In this document: positions 21,000-32,713 of the stretch, piece by piece | Position numbering within the stretch: position 1 is the first letter of the stretch | Layout of the letters: every line of letters starts with the position of its first letter | Source of the DNA: Chrysoperla carnea | Taxonomy: Eukaryota > Arthropoda > Insecta > Neuroptera > Chrysopidae | Direction of reading: 5' to 3' | Assembly: GCF_905475395.1 (NCBI RefSeq) | Contig: NC_058341.1 | Span: 65,851,501 to 65,915,500 of the forward strand | Length of the DNA stretch: 64,000 bases | Program-made: the position numbers and the translations under genes | Notes under the pieces: model-generated | The model's database searches: none | What the model was told of the DNA's origin: nothing | What the model saw: only the letters and a program-made list of their open reading frames with translations

Positions 21000-21355
21000 A
21001 GCTAATACTATTCTCTACATTGTTTACAACACTTTGTTTTGTTTTTATAACACCAGGGCACTCCACTTTCAGCAGTAGTGCTGCCTCTATAGTTCTTTCT
21101 CAATCCCTATTACGTATAAATTTTTTTAATTTTTAAAATTTAATTTATACGCGAAGACATTCAACTTACGTGATTCTACAAACTTAATACAAGAACATTT
21201 TACCAGTTCAAAAAAAAAAAAAAAAATTGCCAATGAAAAAAATTAATTCCTTGACAAACAAAAATTTAGAGAAAATTAAACGTAGATTTTTAAAGCGATG
21301 TTACTAGATATAACGTAAAAAAAACATAGATCGCGTAAGCAAATATTTACTTGAC
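21000..21355. other. AT-rich spacer
   Basis: No gene is seen. A small inverted repeat (tacgtataaatt / aatttatacg) occurs at about 21111-21160. Confidence 0.5.
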
Positions 21356-21450
21356 GCTCTGCTACCAAGTGTTACAAATATTTACTTAACGCTCTGCTAC
21401 CAAGTGTTACGGATTTCAATAGATCATGAAGCGATGCTACTAAGTGTTAC
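21356..21450 (-). repeat. Three tandem initiator-Met-tRNA primer sites
   Basis: The plus strand reads gctctgctacca at 21356-21367 and again at 21391-21402, and a mutated gatgctacta near 21433-21442, each followed by agtgttac. This string equals the 3' end of initiator Met tRNA plus CCA, so on the minus strand it is a primer binding site directly abutting an LTR end (GTAACACT). The 35-bp duplication has multiplied the LTR/primer junction. Confidence 0.65.
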
Positions 21451-22536
21451 GAATATTTGTTGTGGTAATTAAAAAAAAGATAATGTAATAAATTTCTTTA
21501 ATTACGATACTTAATTACGATACCAAATTCCTTTGCAACCCCCAGAACACTAAGATTGATATTTACCTAAAAAATTATAAATTAGTGTTCTTAAAGGGAA
21601 ACATCCCGGTTTGTAACATTTAAAAATAAGAATAAGATTTTTACTAATGTTCGAAAACCGGAACAGATAAATTCGCGTGCTAGGCCCAAAGATAACGCCG
21701 AAGGCGATTACCACCAAGAAAATCTTTAAAAAAGACAGAAAAAAGTCTACGTTTAAAATAAAAAAAAATTAATTTATTTTTATCAAATCAAAGAATATAA
21801 ATGTTTGACATAACTTAAAACAGAAAATATTAATTTGCAAGGCGTCAGCCATTTTGTGACTTAAAAAATAAAGTTATGAAAATATCTTATGATAATAACT
21901 TTAGAAAAAAAATATCTTGTATTTAAAAAAATGTTCCTGTATGCTGTTTGTGCTCACAGACAAATTCTAGTCGTCACAAAAAACATACTAAGAAAAATAA
22001 TATTAAATTACACAATTTTTAAATTATGCCAGGATGTCCTTTTACATCCTGTACAATTGTGCGTGTTTAATAAAACGACATTTAACAAAAACATTTGTTT
22101 AGATTGTCGTATTGAAAAAATATAAATTCTTAATAAGAATTAAATAAAAAAATGATAAAAGTTTAAGAAATATAATTACTGCCACACACTAAAATGTGTA
22201 TTGAAAAATATGTGAATCCATCTTGCAATAAATAATTTAAATTTATTATTCCAAGATGTTTCTTTTATGACGGTTAGAATTCAAGAGAGGACGATTTATA
22301 TTGAAATTACACTCAGCTTAGTTAGTGTACCGACTGGTGACAATATATAGAACTATCAGTTGAAAAATAAATAAACTGCGAGTTGAAAAATAAAGTACAG
22401 TCACAGACAGAGTAAACTTTTCAATTGAATATGTACCGTCACAGACAGATTTAAAAATGTTTGATATTTACATTATTGTTTGCATAATTTATTTCTAATT
22501 AAATAATTTTAATTAATTTGCCAACAATTTGTAACA
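21445..22536 (-). repeat. Putative LTR remnant
   Basis: The sequence begins TGTTAC at 21445 and ends GTAACA at 22536, the inverted TG..CA style termini of an LTR, with primer sites immediately outside its left end. A second LTR copy is not in the window, so this is a structural guess. No coding pattern was found inside; the short ORF at 21889-22125 has no recognisable content. Confidence 0.4.
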
Positions 22537-22583
22537 TGTCTACTTCTTGGGTGGTTTGAATTTTATTATTTATTTTGATTTTG

Positions 22584-24860
22584 TCATTCAGAGTGTGTCT
22601 GAAATCCGCCCAGTTGGCTTTTTATGAAGTTATCGTAGTTTGATGGATCTTCAGGTAGGTTTTGTTTTTCTATTAATTTTTCCTTTTCTCTGTTTTGATC
22701 CTTGATTATCCTTTGAATTTCTTCCTCGACATCTTTTTCATATTCATCCTCAATTTCTTGGGTGATTTTAGCCATGTTTTCTTTATCCTTTTTTATATAT
22801 TTTTCAACCTCTTCTCTATCTTTTGTGTTTTTCATCCATGTGTACACATCGTCTTTATCACTTTCCTCATTTTCCTCGTTTTCGGTGTCTTCAGCATCCG
22901 AGAGGTATTCTTTTCTTACGTTGATGGTGTTTATTTGTCTTGATAGTATGTCTGCCATATGATTGATTTTCGCTGCAGTATATTTTACTTCGTAACCATA
23001 TTGCATGAGTTTCAATCTCCATCTTACAAGTCTACTTGTGGGATCCTTTACTGAATAAAGCCATGTTAGTGGGCGATGATCCGTTTTGATTGTAAATTTA
23101 ACCCTGTAGAGGAAATGGTGAAAATTCTTGACAGAACGAAGTATGGCTAGGCATTCTTTTTCTATTGTAAAATATTTCTGTTCAGCAGAGTTCAAGGTAG
23201 AACTGAAATAAGCGATTGGCATTTCCTTATTTTCAGCGTTTGCTTGAAGCAATACTCCTCCTACTGCGTAGTTCCTTGCATCCGTATTCAGGATAAATGG
23301 TTTTTCGTAGTCTGGATATCTTAATATTGGTTCTTTGACCAATGTTTCCTTTATTTGACTTAAGGCTTTTGTACATCTATCATTAAATTCAAATTTTACT
23401 CCTTTCTTTAGTAAGTTTGTTAGAGGTTTTTTGATTTCAGAATAATTCGGTATGAATTTCCTGTAGTAACCTGTTGCTCCTAAAATTCTTTGGAGTTCCT
23501 TTACATTGGTAGGTTTTTTAAGTGACTCGATGGACCTTATTTTCTTGACTTGTGGTTGGATTCCATTTGTGCTGATTCTATGACCGAGATAATCTAATTC
23601 TCTGTTTAAGAATTCGCATTTGTCTAAATTTATTTTTAGACCGGTTGAATTTAATTTATTTAATATCATTTTGACATTATTTACATGGTCTTCTAAGTTT
23701 TTGCCTAGAATTATGATGTCATCTAAGTAGAAAAGTCATTCATTAGTTTTGATTTCGTCTTTTAAAATTGTATTCATTAAATTTTGGAAGGTTGTCGGAG
23801 CATTTATTAATCCAAATGGCATCCTTAGGAATTCGTAATGGCCTGAAGGGGTTGAGAAAGCGGTTTTTCTCTATATCCTTTTCAGCTATTTGTATTTGAT
23901 GGAAGCCTGAGGCAAGATCGATTGACGAAAAGTATTTATTTTGTCCTAATGAAGTTAAGATTAAATCCATATTGGGTATAGGATAACGATTTGGGATCGT
24001 GATCTTATTCAGATTCCTGTAGTCGATTACCATACGAAATTTCTTTTGTCCAGAATGGTCGTCCTTCTTTGGTACAATCCATATTGGTGAATTGAATGGA
24101 CTTTTGGATTTCCTAATTATTCCTTCTTCTAATAAATTTTCAATTTGCCTTGCAACTTCATCTTGCATTGCTTTTGGAAGTGGATAAACTTTAGAGATTA
24201 TGGGATCATTATTTGTAAGTTTTATTTCATGTTGTAAAATTTCTGTTTTTCCTGGTTCATCATTTTCTAGTTTTATCACTTGATGTGTGTCTAGTATGAT
24301 TTTTAGTATTTTTGCCTTTTCGTTTTCATTTAGATGGGTTAATCGAAGTTTGTTTTGTATTTCTTCTAAACAGTTGTTGTTTTCGAGTTCTATGTTTTTA
24401 TTACGGTGATCACCTTTAAAATTTAGCACTTGTTTGTTATTGTTAGTGTTATTTTTATTTAATGTAAAATCCATTTTTAATTTGGTTAGTTGAATTTTAT
24501 TTTTTGTATAATAATTTGCATTATTTGTTATCAAAAAATCATTACCTAGAATACCATCGTATTCAAGATCTATTTCATTTTTATCAATAAGATAGGGTTC
24601 ATATTAATCTATACAGTGATTCTTGTTTTACCTTTAGTGAATACAGGTTTGAGTGTAGTGAAACCCGTACATTTAAGTATGTGTTTTTTATTTAAATCTA
24701 TTTTTGTATTATCGGGATTCAATATATTTTATAAAACTAATGGTAGATCCAGTATCAATTTGTAAAATTATTTTTCCTAGCTTATGATTTTGACAATCGA
24801 ATTCGATTAATGTAATATTATTGGGGTTTTCATCAACTATTGGATTTTCATTATTGGTGT
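22584..24860 (-). pseudogene. Gypsy pol: protease, RT, RNase H (no integrase)
   Basis: The protease signature IDTGSTISFI is readable near 24745, before a frame break. RT starts in 24534-23743, with GIIRKSKSPFNSPIWIVPKK, FRMVIDYRNLN and SIDLASGFHQI. The YLDD catalytic box is present around 23724 but in a different frame from the upstream part. The 361-aa ORF 23669-22584 continues with RT thumb (YLGHRIS) and RNase H (LNTDARNYAVGGVLLQ, TIEKECLAI, KTDHRPLTWL), ending in an acidic tail after DILSRQ. No integrase follows. Several frameshifts and stops make it non-functional. It most resembles the 17.6/297 (errantivirus) group of Gypsy. Confidence 0.85.
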
Positions 24861-24866
24861 TACTAT

Positions 24867-25988
24867 TTACATGTCGTCGGTTTGAAATAGAGCAAGGTCT
24901 GACGACAGGGCATTGCTCGTTTGACCGTTTCCCATATTATGAGTTTTATTTAGATTAATTTTGGCTTTACTAATTTCTGAATCTTTCTTTTCTTTATTCT
25001 TTTTTGAATAGCATTCATTTACATTGTGACCAGATTTATTATAGAAAGTACACTTTTTAGTATCTTTGTCATCATTTTTATTATTATCTTTGTTTCGATA
25101 GCATTCATTTGTGTTATGATTTGTTTTTCTACATTTTTTACAAAATTTTTTCTTTGTAGGTTTTTTATGATCAATTTGGTTTTTTGAATGTTTCGTTGCT
25201 AATCCGGAATATTGCTCTTCCTCTAGAGCTATTGCTAATGCGTATTCTAAGGTGTGTATTTCCTTTTTACGTGCTCTAAGGAATTGCGATATGTCGGGTT
25301 TACAATGATTTATAAACCTTCTTAAGCCCATTTCATTAACGAAAATTATCTTTTGCAATTTATGAGGGTCATAGAACAATGCGCTACAACAATCTGTCAC
25401 CATACGATCGATTCATGAATAAAATTCTCTTACCGTTTCGTTCGGTAATTGTTTTGAAGTTTCTAATCTTTCGAATCTTATATCCGTAGATGTAGTATCT
25501 ACGTATAATAAATGAATTTTTTCTTTTAATACTTGTATCGTAGGGATATAAGGAAAATTTAACTTTCTTTTTAGATTATTTGAAAGCTTGTTATATGCGT
25601 ATTATTCTAATCGTCTCATGAATATAGGATTATTTTCTATTTCACCAACAGCTATAGTTAGAGATGTTAAATAATCTTCTAAATTAGGTTCTTTATCATT
25701 AAAATCTTTAATTTGAGAGCATACCCATTGGAAATCTCTCATTGTGAAGTTTTGATTCGTTTCAAAATTTCTAACGTTAATGATTGGCGCTGGTTGAACA
25801 TTTTGTTCATCCTTTCTTATAGTAGAATTTCCTGGATTAGTTCCTGGATTTGGATTATCACCTAGGTTATCCCCTGGATTACCACCGGGATTATCATCGG
25901 GATTATCACCGTGATTATTTTGATTACCATCGTGATTGCTATGATCATCATTATCACTATGATTGCTATGTTCGTCTACTTGAGACAT
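24867..25988 (-). pseudogene. Gypsy gag with two CCHC knuckles, broken
   Basis: Two stretches of one gag reading are visible: 25988-25602 (Asn/Asp/Gly/His repeat-rich N-terminus with GDNPGGNPGDN, then RDFQWVCSQIKDF) and 25403-24867. The latter ends in two zinc knuckles, CKKCRKTNHNTNEC and a mutated one reading CTFYNKSGHNVNEC (second Cys changed). In-frame stops near 25602 and 25405 separate the pieces. It lies directly upstream of the broken pol. Confidence 0.75.
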
Positions 25989-26048
25989 TTTTTAGATTAT
26001 GATTGACAAAGGAATAAAATAAATTTTATTTGTATTACAATTTTTTTT

Positions 26049-26333
26049 TTATTTGCGTGTTTTTTGGATGAGGCGTTCAAGGCAATTGGGCTGGTGATTT
26101 TCTTTTTTCAATGCTGCAGAGACGCGTTGTACAATAGTTGTTGAGGTATCAGCTGTTATATCGTGGACTGCGTTGTTCAATTGAAGTATCAGTTGCTTGT
26201 ATCGATGAACTGCTGCTCGATGTTGTAATGAGGTATCGCCTACTTTGTTGAGTATTGATTGAATAAAATTCTTAATCGTATCAGCACCGCCTGTCACCAT
26301 TTTAATCCTGTGTCGTATCCAATTCGATCGCAA
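26049..26333 (-). CDS. Short unrecognised ORF (94 aa)
   Basis: A small helical, basic protein frame lies between the leader and gag of the Gypsy element. It has no motif I recognise. It may be the start of an alternative gag or a chance frame. Confidence 0.3.
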   Translation of the reverse strand: MRSNWIRHRIKMVTGGADTIKNFIQSILNKVGDTSLQHRAAVHRYKQLILQLNNAVHDITADTSTTIVQRVSAALKKENHQPNCLERLIQKTRK

Positions 26334-26340
26334 TCGAATA

Positions 26341-27074
26341 AAAAATATTACAGGGATTTGTTTAGCAGTTTTGCTGTCCCAGTTGTTTAATTATTTGATT
26401 TGGAAAACAACATCCAAGGTTATTGACACGGATATTTTAATTGGACGTGCAATATCCCAATAGGTAGTTTTTATAGTTGTTGCGAACTAGTTATGTCACT
26501 GTGGTTACGTATAAACGTATTGAAGTTTTTTACGTAATTCTTTAAAGTTGTTCCCAATTTCTAATATCCAAAATTGTTGTTAAAAATAGTGTTATATTTG
26601 TATTGACTGATTAATTCGGATTTAATTGCATATATCAGCGTAATGTCCTTTAATTGCCAATCCAGTATACGCTTGGTTAATATGTGCGAGGATGATGTTT
26701 AACTGAATTAATTGTTATCAACTTACTTGTAATTAATATCAATTGTTGTTTGATTTAATTATTGAAGATTTTAATTGTTATCGGTTTTGATTGTTGAAGA
26801 TTTCAATTGTTGTCGATTTTAATTGTTATCGATTTTAATTCAGTTGTCTTCGAATTATGTAATTGTTTAATCTATATTTAGATTATTTAAATTGCATTTC
26901 GATTGTTGGTTTAATTGAATGCAACACTTGTTCACTTTCGATTATTGGGTATTATTTAAAATAAAAGAAATAATTTATTTAATTAATATTTGAGACACTT
27001 TAACAGAACTACGGAGCACTATTGTCAAATGGTGTGACCTAATTGATTATTTAAAATGTACTGATTTTAATTAG
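26341..27074. other. AT-rich region, probable inner LTR part
   Basis: No gene is seen. Repetitive ttgttatcgattttaattg words occur around 26755-26840. It lies between the gag ORFs and the LTR start at 27215, so it may be the rest of that LTR and leader. Confidence 0.35.
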
Positions 27075-27215
27075 CGTTCATCGTTTAATTTATATAAAAA
27101 AAAAATGCTGATAAGACTTTTATGATTCCCGTGGGACGATTCTTGGAATTTATTAATGGTTTTAAGTGTTTGAAGTGGCTTTTAATGGATTTTTTGTGGG
27201 AAATTCTACTCGACA
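27075..27215 (-). repeat. LTR 5'-end segment, copy A
   Basis: This is a direct repeat of 27960-28100 (shared gattcccgtgggacgattc and ggattttttgtgggaaattct). The shared block stops at tcgaca in both, so on the minus strand the LTR begins TGTCGA. Copy A is preceded on that strand by the purine run AGGGTGAGG, a good polypurine tract. Confidence 0.65.
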
Positions 27216-27353
27216 CCTCACCCTAAAAAAGAAGGGACCTACGATTTCAAGATTCTTAAGGCATCTAGAGGTCTTCTCTTGCCTTCATTGTTTGTGGATT
27301 TTCCCTCTGTACTATGTGTACTGCTCGTGGGTATCCTTTCTGTACTGAGTGTA

Positions 27354-27950
27354 CTATTTATATTTCATTTTTATTGTATTCTTCACGGTTGTGCTTTCCG
27401 TTGTGTCTATTTTTTGCTCGTTTTCTTTCTTTATTTTATTTTTAGAAAATTTACATAATTTTAATTTGATTACAATATATAGTAAAATGATTATAATTAT
27501 TACAATTATTATAAGTGTAAAATGATTGATAAAGGTCCAATTATGTGAATTGTGTATTGTTTTCATGTTATTGATTTTAACTTTTTGATTTTCCAATTTG
27601 TTTTGGATAATATCTATGTGATTAAAGTCAAATGATTTCAATTCTGTAATTTTCATATTTGGATCTTCATTTATTACAATATTTTCAATTTTTACATGTA
27701 CATAAGTAGGTATTTTAATTTCAATATTGTCATGGTCTGTGTCTCCATCTGATATCAAATTTATATCATCGTTATATGCGAAGCTCTGACTATTTAATTC
27801 TGTTATTCCTACTTTATATAAATCTATTTCGGTTATAATTTTTCCGTTACAATTTATAGTTAATCTGGTTTGATTATTTAGACAGTATAACCATTGGATA
27901 TTATTTAAATATTTCCAAATTATTACATTTGCACTTATAGTATCGTTCAA
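27354..27950 (-). pseudogene. Env-like C-terminal fragment
   Basis: This open frame of about 198 codons has no ATG start (it opens at a TTG). It carries a strongly hydrophobic run of Ile/Leu/Val near residues 143-165, followed by a Lys-rich cytoplasmic-type tail. Placed just before a polypurine tract and an LTR, it fits the transmembrane end of an errantivirus envelope. The N-terminal surface part, furin site and fusion peptide are absent. It is truncated against LTR copy B. Confidence 0.5.
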
Positions 27951-27959
27951 TTTATATCA

Positions 27960-28100
27960 GTTCATCGTTTAATTTATATCAAAAAAAATGCTGATAGGAC
28001 TTTTATGATTCCCGTGGGACGATTCTTGGAATTCATTAATGGTTTTAAGTGTTAAAAGTGGTTTTTAATGGATTTTTTGTGGGAAATTCTATTCGACAAG
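27960..28100 (-). repeat. LTR 5'-end segment, copy B
   Basis: This partner of copy A shares its outer boundary (…ttcgaca). It joins the env-like fragment directly, so most of this LTR and the following gag-pol appear deleted. Confidence 0.6.
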
Positions 28101-28456
28101 TATTAAAAGTTTTAAAAATAAAAAGGATTAAAATATTCAATAGAAAAACAAACACACACGAAAAAATTAAATTAAATATTTAAAAAAGTGTTAAAACGGC
28201 AATAAAAAATGGTTTTACAAAAGACGCGACGCTATGTTGTGAAGGCGAAAATGTACAAAACAAAGTAAACTTTGTCCGCCCAGGGCCCGCCACGGTATTT
28301 TAAATATTTTAATTAAATTTATTACCCTTTCTTCTGAAAAGTATTTTTTTAGCTTTGAGGAGAAATACTTTATAATAACATCAAGTAGCCAATAATGTAT
28401 ATATATTCATTACAGATACAATCTCCTTTCTTCTATTAACACATATTCACTTAGTT
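28101..28456. other. AT-rich spacer
   Basis: No gene is seen. One GC-rich patch (tttgtccgcccagggcccgcc) lies near 28275. Confidence 0.4.
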
Positions 28457-29279
28457 CAGTGTTCCCCACTCTCAAAATTTTTTCTCCCTAGAGCTCCAAC
28501 CAAAAACCCCTAAAATCCCTACAATTACGGCGAAATTCCCCCTAAAAAGAACATTATTGTAAATAAATGTCATTAATAAAATGAATAATTAAATATTATT
28601 AAATTAATTACATAATCATTTATAAATAATAAATTAATAATCGAATACCAAATTAAATCATTTAAATAATTAATAAATAATTAAATTAGAAATAACAATT
28701 ATCATTCAGAAATATTTTTTGATATTTTTTATTCATAAATTATCTAATAATAATTCAATTATTTCATTATCATCAGTTTCTATATTTTTAAAGTAATACA
28801 TTTTTACATTAAATAACTTTAACATTTTCGTAGATGGATGAAAGATTGTGCAAGACCCTCCATTCCGTTGCAGCGTGTTTCCCAAGCTTAAGAGTATTTT
28901 TGTATATATTTTTTCTTATCTGTAGTTTTAGACATTTTAATAAAGAATAATGAATGACATTCCGCATAGATATGTTAATGTTCGTGATAAACATCGGTAA
29001 ACGCCATAGTGGCATTTGTGGTTTATCCAACTCGCACTCTTAGTAACAAGTCTCCTACTAGATGTCACTAAGCCGCTATATCAAAAATAAATGTGATTGG
29101 CTAGATATAGTTGGTCCCGGGCTTATAACATCTCATCTTTATTTGTTTGATTTTTTAATCTAAAAAAGTGAATATTCGAAGTTGAAAAAAAAACCCTACA
29201 AATATATAACACAAAAAAACCCCATTCGACTTTTTTGACCCCTAAATTTAAGGGGAAACCCCCTAAGTTGGTAACCCTG
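28457..29279. mobile_element. hAT-type short element
   Basis: The left end reads cagtgttccccactctc and the right end, reversed, cagggttaccaacttag, both fitting hAT termini (CAGnGnTnnnnA). Near-identical 8-bp flanks, acttagtt before and acttagtc after, look like a target-site duplication. Inside is one short minus-strand ORF (28809-29030) without a recognised domain, so it is non-autonomous. Confidence 0.6.
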
Positions 29280-29419
29280 ACTTAGTCATTTCACTTTAGA
29301 ACAACAAAAACTATATACAACATATATACTGTTCCTCTCATTTACTTAAAAGCATACATTATATATCTCACTCATTACAAAATCATATAAAAAAATAAAA
29401 ACACATATATAGACTACGA

Positions 29420-31708
29420 GCTGGCAAGGATTTTTGGGTAGGTACTTGAGGCAAGCTGAAAACTTGTCCTGTACCTCTCCTATTATACCCCAACACGAAA
29501 CTGCAGACCTGGCTGGTGAGTAGCGGGGCTAAATCAACCCCCAAATTTTTACAATTATTTTTTTTTTTTTTATCCAAAAATATATTTGAGGCAATTTGAA
29601 ATTTTTATATGTTGTAGTTTAATATTTACAGAATATAAAAAAAATATGCCAGACGATTCAGCCGGGGTTTTAACATTGCCAGACGCGTCCAAACATATTT
29701 TGCAAAAAAATATAAAAAATGTATTTGAGGCAACTTGAAATTTTAATAGAGTATTATTTATAACTAAAAAATAAGACTCTCAAAAAGACAGATCATTTCA
29801 GTGGGACTTTCTACCTGCCAGGTGATCTAACAAATTTTGTATGGGTGCGAGTGCGGAGCGCTATAGACAAACTGTAGAGTGAGAGAGAGAGCGTTTATCG
29901 GCAACTGTCTGCGTTCTTTCTTGCTGCGTTACTATTGGCTCTGGCGAGGTCACGCGACTTACTATAGCCATGTGGTTTTCAGTCGAAATGTTGGAGTAAC
30001 TTTTCGCCGGGGCTTTCTACCTGCCAGGTGATCTTATAAAGTAATGATTACAAAAATATTAAATTACAAAATAAGATTTATTGAAATAGAAAAATTATAT
30101 ACTAATAATATAATACAGCTGCAGAATTATTATGAGTATACAAATACCAATGTAATTAATTCCCTGTCATATCAGAAAGAAATTGTCATTCTTCTTCTGT
30201 AGATGCTCCTTCATCAGAGCTATCTTCTTCTGTAGATGCTCCTTCATGAGAGCTATCAGAATCAACTTTAGATTCATCTGTGTCTAATTCGGATACCTCT
30301 GCATTATCTGCGAAAAGTAATATATATGGATTTATAAAATAACCCATAGAAATTAAAATGCAGCAATTATAAAAAAAAATATGTATACGCACCTGCAGTA
30401 TTATTTCCAATATTATTTTGTTTATTGTTTTCATGAACAATAGCGTCGAATACTGATTGCGGCATACAATCTCCGTCGAACCAGTGGAAATGTAGCGTAT
30501 CCTCATGAAGTGTCCACCCGTTTCTATTCGGTGTCAAAGAGCTGGGGAATCGCAAATATGCATTTCTCCAAATACTTGTTATATATTGCGTTCTTAAAAG
30601 ATGTTGTTGTAATTCAGCTTTGCACGGAGGTAAAGTAGAGTGTAAAGTATAAATGTTTTATACTTTTCTAACGATTTTATTAAACCTTCTTTATCCAACT
30701 CAGCAAGCGGTTGCCGTTGTCCTTGGTGTTTTTTTAAATTTTTGTCACAAAAAATACAAATTTTTTGATCGAGCTGGGTATTTTTGTCAATATTGCTATC
30801 CATAGGCGTATTTGTAGATGGTTCTGCTTCAAATGTAGAAAACTGTAGTTGCTGATATAGATGGTTCAAACGCACTTTGTTGACATACATTATCTGATTT
30901 TTAAACGCAATACTGTTAATGCTTTATTTTATTTGATAGCATATATTATTTGGAAAATAATTAAATTAATACAAAAAAACCTTTCATTTGAGTTGTAACA
31001 TTAGATCCAATCTTAATATTGTCATAATATTTTTTCATCAACGCTAAAAAGTTGTTATAACAATTTGTATGATAACCGTCTGTAAGGTTAGGAATCACTG
31101 GCAAAACAATATTATTGTATTTTAATCCATGATGTTTACGGATCTCTAATACTTCATGACTTTTTTTTAAAGTTTTCTCTACAAACGCAATCACTTTATC
31201 ATCGTCTTTTTTGCAAATGACACAAACTAATTTTTCACTAGACATTTAAAAATAATTTAACTTATAAATCGTGTAGCACAAATATTAGAATACGACTGAG
31301 AATAACAACTCCAAAATTTCGACTGAAAACCACATGGCTATAGTAAGTCGCATGACCTCGCCAGAGCCAATAGTAACGCAGCAAGAAAGAACGCAGACAG
31401 TTGCCGATAAACGCTCTCTCTCTCACTCTACAGTTTGTCTATAGCGCTCCGCACTCGCACCCATACAAAATTTGTTAGATCACCTGGCAGGTAGAAAGTC
31501 CCACTGAAATGATCTGTCTTTTTGAGAGTCTTATTTTTTAGTTATAAATAATACTCTATTAAAATTTCAAGTAAAAATTTGGGGGTTGATTTAGCCCCGC
31601 TACTCACCAGCCAGGTCTGCAGTTTCGTGTTGGGGTATAACAGGAGAGGTACAGGACAAGTTTTCAGCTTGCCTCAAATACCTACCCAAAAATTCTTGCC
31701 AGCTCTCC
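29420..31708. mobile_element. Element with long terminal inverted repeats
   Basis: 29420-29552 plus 29731-29998 is the reverse complement of 31303-31708 with few changes. Markers are gagctggcaagg / ccagctc at the tips and tcatttcagtgggac / gtcccactgaaatga inside. The left arm holds a ~180-bp insertion (29553-29730) made of two related pieces beginning tatttgaggcaa. The central 1.3 kb carries one minus-strand gene. I cannot assign the superfamily; no transposase catalytic motif is visible. Confidence 0.75.
30186..31245 (-). CDS. Unidentified Cys/His-rich transposon protein
   Basis: Pieces in order: 31245 onward (CVICKKDD near the start, GYHTNCYNNFLALM later); 30893-30650 (a second CxxC pair, KICIFCDKNLKKH, then GLIKSLEKY); about 30650-30385 (HSTLPPCKAELQQHLLRTQY, then WRNAYLRFP, NGWTLHEDTLHFHW); and an acidic repeat tail at 30308-30186 (SSHEGASTEEDSSDEGASTEE). 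An intron near 30985-30894 and another near 30384-30309 are plausible. A one-base frame break sits near 30650. It resembles uncharacterised insect transposon proteins with LPPC..L..H..R..Y and GW motifs. Function unknown. Confidence 0.5.
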
Positions 31709-32200
31709 TACTAATATATCTACATAAATTTTTTATTTATTTTTAAAACATTATTTTTTGACTTTTGTATTTTTTAACTATTGAAAGAAATTAATATGTA
31801 CATTGTACACTTCATTTTTTTTTAATCAGTTTATATATTAATCACATGTAACTTTTTAGTTATAACTATTTATTTTTATATAGAGTTACACTGGAAAACA
31901 GTTTTTTTTAGTCAGTTGTTTTTTTAAACAGTTTTCGAAATTAATGTATCATACATGTTTTGTCACCCTGTTCCGTTTGCTACATTCTATGGATAAATGC
32001 ATTGCCCGAGAGTTACCAGCGAGGAGGTGGAACTTGGATTTCCTGGAAATATGTTTAAATTTGCACATATGCCAGGCTTAAACTCTCAAAAATTGATATG
32101 GAATTATCACTTGTTCCATACACATTTATTGTCGTTTTTTTTTCGTATCTTCAATGTTCCCTGCCTATTATCTATACTATATTGGAAAACAAATTATAGG
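31709..32200. other. AT-rich region, no supported gene
   Basis: The 80-aa plus-strand frame at 31997-32239 has no family resemblance and overlaps the YqaJ remnant on the other strand. Confidence 0.4.
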
Positions 32201-32204
32201 TCCG

Positions 32205-32370
32205 AATTGTCATGTCTCTTGGAATGCGGGCATCAATAATTTCTGGAAGAATGAAATTTAAATAAAATGCCTGCAATTTAGGAAGCATTACATTCTTCCA
32301 AAGATCATCATCCCTAACAATTTTTTCGACTGCAATTTCTATTCCATTCGTCGGTTTGGAAGAAGACTAT
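32205..32370 (-). pseudogene. YqaJ-type nuclease C-terminal fragment
   Basis: The minus strand reads IEIAVEKIVRDDDLWKNVML, then LQAFYLNFILPEII and RIPRDMTIR. This is the characteristic tail after the YqaJ nuclease core (D..W....L..FY...LPE). A frameshift just upstream separates DIIVFFQ. The rest of the domain was not found to its right. It lies on the same strand as, and 350 bp downstream of, the DUF7869-type gene. Confidence 0.6.
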
Positions 32371-32713
32371 AATATCTCAAAAATGGCATTTTTCAGGAGA
32401 GCCATTTAAAGTTTTCATATTGATTTTTGTTAAAATGCTCAGTAGGTAATTTCATATTTCTATGATTCAATAATCAGGAGGAACAATGTGAAATGTCTGC
32501 CGTGTTTGGATTCTTGCATGTCTAAAAACCTCCCCCTTATCTGCCACTTTCATCCCCTCTTCTTAAATGTGATAGTATTCCCCAAAAAGAAATTCAAATA
32601 CTTTTGAAGATAATATTTTGTTACAACAGGAGTTTGATAAAAAAAACTAATGAATTAAAAAATTTTTATTGTCTAAATCACAGAAAAACATTGTGTTTCA
32701 TAATAACATGCAA

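Noticed and set aside
22695-22962. Phe/Ser-rich plus-strand ORFs
   Set aside because: They are antisense to the acidic tail of the Gypsy RNase H frame.
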